This document shows positions 1 through 5,229 of a stretch of 5,738 nt of DNA, one piece after another. Origin of the DNA: Spirochaetia bacterium UBA5368 (GTDB lineage Bacteria > Spirochaetota > UBA4802 > UBA5368). Position 1 is the stretch's first letter. Each line of letters starts with the position of its first letter. The stretch is from the NCBI GenBank assembly GCA_002407865.1, contig DHPI01000066.1, positions 47,578 through 53,315 of the forward strand. The letters run 5' to 3'. The translations under genes and the position numbers were made by a program. Under the pieces are notes generated by a model. That model was not told the DNA's origin, did not search any database, and saw nothing but the letters and a program-made list of their open reading frames with translations.

Positions 1-2
1 TG

Positions 3-968
3 CTGGCCATTCTGCTGTGGTTCATGTCGTACAATGCGATCGAATCGTGGTTTACAACCTACGCGACGAAGACCCTCGTGAAGTCGGAAAAAATAGTCAA
101 TCTGAATAAAACGGAGGGATGGATGGCGTCACGAAACGATGCGACGCGCCAACTTGAATACCGCGCGCCATCGGGCGAGGTTGTGCCGCTGTCGTTCGGC
201 GACAGGATCGTGTTTCTTTCCGAGAAGCAGAATAATCAACCCATCGCGAAGGAGACCATTGTTTTAAAAGACGATACAGTCATTGTTCTTCAGCCGGGTG
301 GAGCAGCTACAACGATTGGGGTTAATCAGCATTATAAAATACCGTACAAAGAAAACAATTCCATTACGCTGGCGCAGAACGGAAACACTTTGCTTGTTGA
401 AGACGGCCTGGAGAGAAATATCCTGGAACTGCCGTCGCGGTTTACGCTGAGTTCGCCCGAGAAATGCCCGCTCGATTCGGGCGCCGAGTTCTGCCGCGAG
501 GTAAAGGAAAACGAAGCGTCGTTCGCGTTGACGCTCTTCAGCCTTATGTTTCTGCTTGTCAGCATTCCCGCAGGATTTCTCTCGATCAAGATCGGGAGAA
601 AGCGCACCATTATGGCCGGTATCTCCGGGCTTGTGGCGGTGCTCGTGATCAGCCTCTTTGTAAAAAATATTACCGTGCTTACCTATGTGCTGGCGCTTGG
701 CGGCGTGTTCTGGGCGTTCATCAACATAAACTCGATTACAATGGTCTGGGAGATTGCGACCGACGAGCGTCTTGGCACCTACACCGGCGTCTACTATTTC
801 TTTTCGCAGACGGCGCAGATCGCCGCGCCCGTTGTGTTCGGAATGTTTTTCGACATGATGGGGTATTCGGTGCTCTTCCCGACGTCGATTGCCTTTATGG
901 TGCTTGCGCTTGTCTGCATGAGCCGCGTGCGGAAAGGGGAGTACGAAAAGGGCGTGCGGCAGGCGTAG
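3..968 (+). CDS. MFS transporter, GPH/SLC45-like sugar:cation symporter type (5' end outside window)
   Basis: This is the C-terminal half of an inner-membrane secondary transporter. The frame is open from base 3, upstream of the first ATG at 24, so the gene starts before the window. Numbering from that ATG, a membrane helix with the motif YNAIESWFTTYA (about 3-14) probably corresponds to TM7. A hydrophilic stretch (about 18-165) follows, then helices near 167-189, 197-213, 218-238, 254-276 and 281-300. The loop GFLSIKIGRKRT (184-195) matches the MFS cytoplasmic signature loop, and the segment around GTYTGVYYFFSQ (251-262) resembles the SLC45/GPH sugar transporters. These families usually move sugars or glycosides with H+ or Na+; the substrate cannot be read here. 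The odd part is the roughly 150-residue insert between TM7 and TM8, predicted periplasmic, with two close cysteines (148 and 157). The gene ends in TAG, 19 bases before a convergent gene. Family call is firm, subfamily moderate. Confidence 0.85.
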   Translation: MAILLWFMSYNAIESWFTTYATKTLVKSEKIVNLNKTEGWMASRNDATRQLEYRAPSGEVVPLSFGDRIVFLSEKQNNQPIAKETIVLKDDTVIVLQPGGAATTIGVNQHYKIPYKENNSITLAQNGNTLLVEDGLERNILELPSRFTLSSPEKCPLDSGAEFCREVKENEASFALTLFSLMFLLVSIPAGFLSIKIGRKRTIMAGISGLVAVLVISLFVKNITVLTYVLALGGVFWAFININSITMVWEIATDERLGTYTGVYYFFSQTAQIAAPVVFGMFFDMMGYSVLFPTSIAFMVLALVCMSRVRKGEYEKGVRQA

Positions 969-975
969 TGATGGC

Positions 976-1000
976 GGCGGGCGGCTGTCAGTCGCCCGCC
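976..1000. terminator. GC-rich hairpin between convergent genes, possible bidirectional terminator
   Basis: Bases 976-985 pair with 991-1000 in a ten-pair stem (one G-U pair) around a five-base loop. It lies just after the stop of the plus-strand transporter, and its loop holds the TGA stop of the minus-strand LeuA-domain gene, so one arm codes for that protein's last residues. Neither side has a T-run, so it is not a classical intrinsic terminator. It could serve as a transcription-end or RNA-protecting structure for both converging transcripts. Confidence 0.5.
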
Positions 1001-1440
1001 AGGTTTAGCAGTATGTAGTACTCGAAACCGTCGAGAAGTACGCGAAACGACGCGGCGTTGATGTTTTCCGACAATGAATTCACCTTCCATACCTTCTTTC
1101 CATCGGTGAAGATGATGGTCACCTCGACGTCGGTGGCGGTGCCGCGCTTCGCCTCGAGGATATTGGCGCGATAGTCGATGAGCTTTATTTTTTCGATAGC
1201 GGGGAACAGCGGCGTAAGCGCCTTCTTCAGTACGCGCGCGAGCGCGTCGACGGGGCCGTTGCCGGTGGACGCCTCGTGAATGAGCCGCCCGTTCGCCTCG
1301 ATCTGCACTGTGGCCTCCGGCTCGATGCCGTTGTCGATCAGCTTGTACCCGCCGATCAGCTTGAACGGCGGCGTGTAATTATCAAGCGAGCGCACGATGG
1401 TGAGCTCACGTGTCGCGTCCCGTAGTTCGTAGTTCAGCAT
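988..1440 (-). CDS. Stand-alone 2-isopropylmalate synthase regulatory (LeuA dimer) domain protein
   Basis: This 150-residue protein looks like the C-terminal allosteric domain of LeuA/CimA-type synthases without the catalytic TIM barrel. In those enzymes the domain dimerises and binds the feedback inhibitor (leucine or isoleucine). Visible features are the first repeat with TVQIEANG (44-51), the family hallmark GNGPVDAL (60-67), and a second repeat with IKLIDYRANILE (85-96), a beta strand DVEVTIIF (104-111) and a final helix NAASFRVLLDGF (128-139). The second-repeat segment VNSLSENIN differs from the usual G-x-x-x-D-I-x-A-S pattern, so ligand binding may be changed. The start at 1440 is preferred to the longer frame from 1491 because a GGAG lies seven bases upstream (1448-1451) and the longer frame would overlap the upstream gene. 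It follows the lipoprotein gene by 25 bases, so the two are probably co-transcribed. No leucine-pathway gene is visible in the window. Domain identity is fairly sure, role unknown. Confidence 0.85.
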   Translation of the reverse strand: MLNYELRDATRELTIVRSLDNYTPPFKLIGGYKLIDNGIEPEATVQIEANGRLIHEASTGNGPVDALARVLKKALTPLFPAIEKIKLIDYRANILEAKRGTATDVEVTIIFTDGKKVWKVNSLSENINAASFRVLLDGFEYYILLNLAGD

Positions 1441-1447
1441 GGATAGT

Positions 1448-1451
1448 CTCC
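1448..1451 (-). promoter_or_regulatory. Shine-Dalgarno site that decides the LeuA-domain start
   Basis: The minus strand reads GGAG seven bases before the ATG at 1440. This supports the 150-residue start over the longer in-frame ATG at 1491, which lies inside the lipoprotein gene. Confidence 0.65.
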
Positions 1452-1465
1452 GTTGATGGTTTTCA

Positions 1466-1858
1466 TTATGTGCCGGATGTCGACGACACATCCTCCTCCC
1501 CGTAGGCGTAATCGACCGTGAGGGTAAGGTCGCTTGTACTCGTGGTCTTCGATTCTTCTTTCACCTTGTCGCCGTTGCGGTACACCAAAATCCTGAGGGT
1601 GGTTGCCGCCGTGGCCGACGTAGCGGAGATTTCGATCATGTCAAGATCGTCGATCTTCTTTTCGTAATAGTAGATGCCGTTGTCGATCACGATATCCGGT
1701 GGATTGACGGTCACGATGCCGCCGTCATTGACGATGTAATAGGCGGTAAAATCGCTGGTGTTGATGATCTTAAACGATATCGGATCTTTCGGGATATCCG
1801 AGCAGCCCGCTATCGCAAGTGTGCAAAGAATGATGTATAGTGTCGCCCGGAATCGCAT
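1466..1858 (-). CDS. Small predicted lipoprotein of unknown function
   Basis: The product has 130 residues. Its N-terminus carries two arginines, a hydrophobic segment (YIILCTLAIAG, 8-18) and a lipobox ending IAGC, so cysteine 19 should be lipidated after signal peptidase II cleavage. The mature part is about 112 residues, rich in Thr, Ser, Asp and alternating hydrophobic residues (for example ISFKIINTSDFTAYYIV and LTLTVDYAYG), which suggests a small beta-sandwich. The tail is acidic and Ser/Thr-rich. Serine at +2 would favour the outer membrane under the E. coli Lol rule, but this rule does not hold in all phyla. An AGGA lies seven bases before the ATG (1866-1869). It is the first gene of a two-gene minus-strand unit with the LeuA-domain protein. 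I do not recognise a family. Gene and lipoprotein status are well supported; function is unknown. Confidence 0.8.
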   Translation of the reverse strand: MRFRATLYIILCTLAIAGCSDIPKDPISFKIINTSDFTAYYIVNDGGIVTVNPPDIVIDNGIYYYEKKIDDLDMIEISATSATAATTLRILVYRNGDKVKEESKTTSTSDLTLTVDYAYGEEDVSSTSGT

Positions 1859-1917
1859 ATTTCTGTCCTGTCCAAAAATGTCCGCGAACTGTTGTTGACT
1901 TTCACGGCGTCAGTGAA

Positions 1918-1947
1918 AAAGTAATGTCGGCAGACGCGCCATGTCAA
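1918..1947 (-). promoter_or_regulatory. Candidate sigma70-type promoter for the lipoprotein/LeuA-domain unit
   Basis: On the minus strand a perfect TTGACA (1947-1942) is followed by an 18-base spacer and TACTTT (1923-1918). The -10 keeps the first, second and last consensus bases. Transcription would start near 1911, leaving about 50 bases of leader before the ATG at 1858. A six-pair inverted repeat, TTTCAC/GTGAAA (1900-1905 and 1913-1918), overlaps the -10 and the start point and could be an operator or a leader hairpin. The -10 is weak, so this is tentative. Confidence 0.4.
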
Positions 1948-1955
1948 CACATTTA

Positions 1956-1974
1956 CACGCGTGGCGCATATGCG
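1956..1974. repeat. Two adjacent short palindromes in the divergent intergenic region
   Basis: CACGCGTG (1956-1963) and CGCATATGCG (1965-1974) are both perfect palindromes separated by one base. A further inverted pair, GCGCCA (1936-1941) and TGGCGC (1962-1967), spans the -35 of the candidate minus-strand promoter. They lie between divergent genes, where a regulator could bind, but palindromes of this size also arise by chance in GC-rich DNA. Confidence 0.3.
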
Positions 1975-2029
1975 GTGATGGCGCGGAATGATTGCGTCAT
2001 TGCGGAAAACTCAGGATAGTATTCATGCC

Positions 2030-4111
2030 ATGGACACACAGATTCGCAAAGTTGAGCTGCTCGCACCTGCGGGATCGATGGAGACCTTTTACGCCGGATA
2101 TCGGGCCGGCGCCGACGCCTTTTATCTTGGGCTGGGCGATTTCAACGCGCGGAAGCGGGCGAAGAACTTTACGCGCGACGACCTTGAAACCGTGACGCGC
2201 TTTGCACACCTGCACGGGAAAAAAATATATGTGACGATGAATACCCTGCTGTTCGACGATGAATTTCCCGCCGTTGTCGATGCGCTTTCCCTTCTGGAAG
2301 ATGTTCGTGTCGACGGCGTTATAGTGCAGGATCTCGGGCTGCTGTCCATACTGAAAGAGTACTTTTCTTCGATGGCGGCGCATGCGTCCACACAGATGTT
2401 CTGCCATAATTCACGGCAGGCGGCGTACCTGAAAGAACTCGGCGTACAGAGGATTATCCTCGCGCGCGAGCTCACGATCGACGAGATTGCCGTCATCATG
2501 CGCGATGTGCCGCTTGAATACGAGGTGTTTGTCCACGGCGCGATGTGCTTCTCGTTTTCAGGGTGCTGTCTTTTTTCGTCGTATTTTTTCGGCGATTCGG
2601 GCAATCGCGGCAGGTGCCGCCAGCCCTGCCGGCACGTGTACGATGCCGGAGGCGGCGGGAAAAAAATCTATCCTTTTTCCATGCGCGACCTTTCCGCCGC
2701 GGAACTTATCCCCGATCTCGTGGCGCTGGGCGTGAGCGCGTTCAAGATCGAAGGCCGCCTGAAAAACGCGGAGTATGTGCACACGGCGGTGTCGCTGTAC
2801 AGGGGCCTGATCGACGGGGCCGCGGGCGCCGGGGACACCGGCCGAATTGTTTCGCGGGAACAAAGCGCCGGGTATTTTCGGGGATGGAGCTATGAAAGCC
2901 TTGTGCAGCGACATGCGCCGGGGATCGTGGGCGAGCCGCTCGGCACGGTGATTTCGATACATGGGCGCGAGTGCGTGTTCGAATCGGATGCGCTTCTGTC
3001 GCGCGGCGCGCGGCTTCGCATTCTGGATGCGCGCGGAAAGAAGATGCACGAGGGGACGCTCCTCGACTTTTCGCGCGAGGGCCGCGCGCGGTACCGATGG
3101 AAGCTCGATGCCGACGTACGCGCGCGCGGGGGGCTTCGCGTGTATCGCACGGGGGAAAGCGCCGCTTTCACTGAAGCGGCGGCGCTGCGTCGTGACGCGG
3201 AAAAATACAGGGGCGTGCCCGTGCGCGTGGAGGTCGGCGCGCATGGCGGCCTGGTTGACGTGCGCATGGAGGCCGCCGATATGGACGGCATCTCACTTTC
3301 ATTGCCCGTGCCGGCGGAGAGGGCAATAACAAAACGCGTTGAATCGAATCGATTGCGTGAGATATTTTTGCAGGTCGACACATATCCCTTCCGTGTCGAG
3401 AGCCTGGATGTATCTGTTGACGATGATGTTTTTATCCCGCTTGGGGAGATAAAAAAAATACGGCGTGAGGCGTACCGCCGGATGTACGAGGCGTATACGC
3501 GCGCCGTCCTAGAAAAAAATCTGCAACGGCGAAATATGATACTCGAGCGCCTGCGGCACATCCAGGCGGAAAGCTCTTCCGCCGATATAAAGTCGCTTGC
3601 GTACGAAGGCGCGGACTATGCGGCGGAGACCGCCGATTATATCGCGATGGATATGGAGGACATGGCCGACCTATCGGCGCTGCGCCGCGATACGGTGATT
3701 GCGCTACCGCTCTTCGTTTCGGAGGGGATGCTGCCGCGGATTGAGGAGCGGCTGCGCCGGCTTTACGATGCGGGATTTCGCCGTTTCATGGTTCCCGCCG
3801 GCGGATGGCTGCGCTTCTTCTGCGATTGCGATGATGTCGAGCTTTTCGCGGGGCCGATGCTGTACGCGGCCAACTCGTTCGCCCGTGAGCTTCTCAGGGC
3901 GCAGGGTGTAGCGCATTTTGTCATCTCGGGGGACATGGATGACGAACGTGTCACCGGGGCCGGCTTCAACGGGCGCATTCGACAGCTCGGGGCGCGCAGG
4001 GACCTGATGGCGACCAGGCTGCGCCTTCCCGAGACATGCTATCGCGCGAAGAAACGCACGCTCATGGTGCGGCGCTACGAGGAATACGATGTGGTGTACG
4101 AGGAGTCGTAA
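2030..4111 (+). CDS. U32-family (peptidase U32/DUF3656-type) protein, RlhA/TrhP-like RNA hydroxylation enzyme
   Basis: This is a cytoplasmic protein of 693 residues from the ATG at 2030. The family name says peptidase, but the studied E. coli members RlhA (23S rRNA C2501) and TrhP (tRNA U34) take part in RNA 5-hydroxylation. Visible landmarks are the opening strand VELLAPAGS (8-16), GADAFYLG (27-34), KKIYVTMNTLL (64-74), HASTQ (118-122), the U32 signature EVFVHGAMC (165-173), and SMRD and FKIEGR near 217 and 238. Cysteines 173, 180, 196 and 200 sit where the conserved cysteines of RlhA-like proteins lie and may hold an Fe-S cluster; there is an extra Cys179. A middle beta-rich part (about 300-500) fits DUF3656. 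A C-terminal part (about 525-693) with ANSFARELLRAQG resembles a second, degenerate barrel half. An in-frame ATG at 1988 would add 14 residues; 2030 is preferred because it sits close to the conserved start and follows AGGA (2013-2016), although that 13-base spacing is long. Exact substrate is inferred, not shown. Confidence 0.85.
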   Translation: MDTQIRKVELLAPAGSMETFYAGYRAGADAFYLGLGDFNARKRAKNFTRDDLETVTRFAHLHGKKIYVTMNTLLFDDEFPAVVDALSLLEDVRVDGVIVQDLGLLSILKEYFSSMAAHASTQMFCHNSRQAAYLKELGVQRIILARELTIDEIAVIMRDVPLEYEVFVHGAMCFSFSGCCLFSSYFFGDSGNRGRCRQPCRHVYDAGGGGKKIYPFSMRDLSAAELIPDLVALGVSAFKIEGRLKNAEYVHTAVSLYRGLIDGAAGAGDTGRIVSREQSAGYFRGWSYESLVQRHAPGIVGEPLGTVISIHGRECVFESDALLSRGARLRILDARGKKMHEGTLLDFSREGRARYRWKLDADVRARGGLRVYRTGESAAFTEAAALRRDAEKYRGVPVRVEVGAHGGLVDVRMEAADMDGISLSLPVPAERAITKRVESNRLREIFLQVDTYPFRVESLDVSVDDDVFIPLGEIKKIRREAYRRMYEAYTRAVLEKNLQRRNMILERLRHIQAESSSADIKSLAYEGADYAAETADYIAMDMEDMADLSALRRDTVIALPLFVSEGMLPRIEERLRRLYDAGFRRFMVPAGGWLRFFCDCDDVELFAGPMLYAANSFARELLRAQGVAHFVISGDMDDERVTGAGFNGRIRQLGARRDLMATRLRLPETCYRAKKRTLMVRRYEEYDVVYEES

Positions 4112-4173
4112 TGAGACTTTGACGTCGTTTCCATAAGTGATGGGATGCCGTACAACTCATCCTGCCGGGGAAG

Positions 4174-4202
4174 TTGAATCCGGCCGCACGGTTACCTATT
4201 AT
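4174..4202 (+). promoter_or_regulatory. Candidate sigma70-type promoter upstream of the MarC gene
   Basis: TTGAAT (4174-4179), a 17-base spacer and TATTAT (4197-4202) give a good match to the housekeeping consensus, and a second possible -10 (TATACT, 4203-4208) follows. Transcription would begin near 4209 and leave a leader of about 265 bases before the MarC start, which is long. The nearest downstream gene that it could serve is marC-like at 4475. Confidence 0.4.
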
Positions 4203-4208
4203 TATACT

Positions 4209-4268
4209 GTCGATCACCAGCAGGGTGATATCGTCCTCGGTGCCTAATGAAGGTTTGCGCCACTGTCA
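4209..4268 (-). pseudogene. Possible remnant of a SpoIIE/PP2C-type phosphatase C-terminus
   Basis: In this minus-strand frame the sequence reads QWRKPSLGTEDDITLLVIDS. The core DDITLLVI is very like the closing motif of SpoIIE-domain phosphatases, where the paired aspartates bind metal. The frame is closed upstream by TGA (4269-4271 region) and continues downstream without family likeness. A second minus-strand frame nearby (about 4285-4320) reads PPGAIILLPT, loosely like the GD-x-LLLYTDG motif of the same family, but it is in another frame and too close. Chance similarity is quite possible. Confidence 0.2.
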
Positions 4269-4474
4269 GCGCCGCCGTCATTCATGTGGGCAATAAAATG
4301 ATTGCGCCGGGAGGTGTGATACATACAGTGGGGCTGGCTGGCGCGTCGTGGTTTTACCTGTCGCGTACAGGGATGAGGAGAAACGCAGAGGGGCGAAATT
4401 GCGCATTGCAAACCGGAAGAATATCACGCGTGGCGCCGACGCCGTACTACACAATACTATAAATGAGAGCGGGC

Positions 4475-5065
4475 ATGAAGCTGTTTATAAGTATATTTAT
4501 TAAATTCTTTTTTCTGTTTACCCCATTTTTTCTGCTTTCCACGTTTCTTTCGATGACGCGCGATGCCAGTCTCACGGCGCGAAGAAAGATTGCTCTCAAG
4601 GTGGCTGTCGCGGTGGCCATTATCTGCGCGATCCTCTTTCTTATAGGCAACCAGATATTTTACCTGTTCGGCATTACCATCAATTCCTTCCGTGTTGGGA
4701 CGGGTGTACTGCTCTTCCTCTCGGCGGTAACACTGGTCCGCGGGACGGAAAGAGTCGGCGGCGGTGATATACACGGGGATATCTCCGTGGTGCCGCTGGC
4801 GATTCCCATAACGGTGGGCCCGGCAACGACCGGTGCGCTGCTTGTTCTTGGCGGAGAACTCGATCGCCTGTGGGACAAGATTATCGGGATGGCGGCGCTC
4901 TTTGCCGCGATCGTGTGCATCGGCGCAATGCTGTACCTGAGCAGCGCGATCGAGAGGATTTTCGGGCGCCTGGGCCTTGAAATACTGAGCAAGATTACCG
5001 GGCTTGTGCTTGCGGCGCTTGCCGCGCAGATGATCATGCAGGGAATAAATGACTTTTTCGCGTAA
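4475..5065 (+). CDS. MarC-family integral membrane protein
   Basis: The product is a 196-residue inner-membrane protein with six predicted helices at about 3-26, 40-60, 70-89, 102-126, 136-157 and 172-192. The MarC (UPF0056) family is recognised from its size, the two-times-three-helix layout, the motif VVPLAIPITVGPATTG (105-120) in helix four, and the closing LVLAALAAQMIMQGI. The biochemical role of the family is not settled; the old link of E. coli MarC to multiple antibiotic resistance was not upheld. Helix one has TPFFLLSTFLSMT (16-28), where typical members have DPxGNxPxFLxLT, so the usual Asp, Gly and Asn are replaced. The start at 4475 is preferred because GAGAG (4465-4469) lies five bases upstream; an ATG at 4463 would add four residues but lacks a ribosome site. 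A possible promoter is at 4174-4202. Family call is firm. Confidence 0.85.
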   Translation: MKLFISIFIKFFFLFTPFFLLSTFLSMTRDASLTARRKIALKVAVAVAIICAILFLIGNQIFYLFGITINSFRVGTGVLLFLSAVTLVRGTERVGGGDIHGDISVVPLAIPITVGPATTGALLVLGGELDRLWDKIIGMAALFAAIVCIGAMLYLSSAIERIFGRLGLEILSKITGLVLAALAAQMIMQGINDFFA

Positions 5066-5193
5066 CGGGACGATGTCACGGTGTGTTTCCCTCCCGCCCC
5101 TTGGCGCACCCTGCATCCTGTTGAATTCGGAATGATTAAGGCGGATTTAAAAAAACAAAATCATCGTGTAAGCCGGGGAACGCTTAATTCTGC

Positions 5194-5223
5194 TTGAACA
5201 AATTGCAAATCCATCCGCATCAT
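5194..5223 (+). promoter_or_regulatory. Weak candidate promoter placed for a leaderless xthA transcript
   Basis: TTGAAC (5194-5199), an 18-base spacer and CATCAT (5218-5223) form a modest sigma70-like match. The start point would fall about six bases later, at or next to the ATG at 5230. Because no Shine-Dalgarno site is visible before that ATG, a leaderless message is conceivable. An A-rich tract (about 5148-5160) lies further upstream. Confidence 0.25.
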
Positions 5224-5229
5224 GTCGTT

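Larger units (their letters stand above)
4112..4474. other. Gap without a convincing gene; promoter candidate and possible gene remnant
   Basis: These roughly 360 bases separate the U32 gene from the MarC gene. A plus-strand open frame (4247-4462, 71 codons) has no ribosome binding site and no recognisable motif, so I do not call it. On the minus strand, 4268 down to 4209 reads as a short frame ending in EDDITLLVID, which looks like the C-terminal motif of SpoIIE/PP2C-type phosphatases; the frame is closed upstream by a TGA. The same bases form an inverted repeat, ATCACC (4213-4218) and GGTGAT (4224-4229). No strong intrinsic terminator is seen after the U32 gene. Confidence 0.5.

Noticed and set aside
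464..1018. Second plus-strand frame of 184 codons inside the transporter gene
   Set aside because: It overlaps the MFS helices in another frame and is Arg/Cys/His-rich, typical of an out-of-frame reading.
2990..3140. Clusters of GCGCG-rich sequence in the middle of the U32 gene
   Set aside because: They fit Ala/Arg codons in a GC-rich genome within an intact frame; no regular repeat unit was found.
2558..3561. Long minus-strand frames opposite the U32 gene
   Set aside because: They arise from GC-rich codon bias on the plus strand. The translations are rich in Arg, Ala and Pro and carry no motif.
4143..4162. GGATG/CATCC inverted repeat after the U32 gene as a terminator
   Set aside because: The stem is only five pairs with a ten-base loop and no T-run follows.
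4247..4462. Plus-strand open frame of 71 codons ending directly before an ATG of the MarC gene
   Set aside because: There is no ribosome binding site, no recognisable motif or membrane segment, and its composition looks like non-coding sequence. It could still be a leader peptide, but nothing supports that.
4457..5116. Long minus-strand open frame opposite the MarC gene
   Set aside because: It is a shadow of a clear plus-strand membrane protein gene; its translation is rich in Arg, His and Gln with no family likeness.
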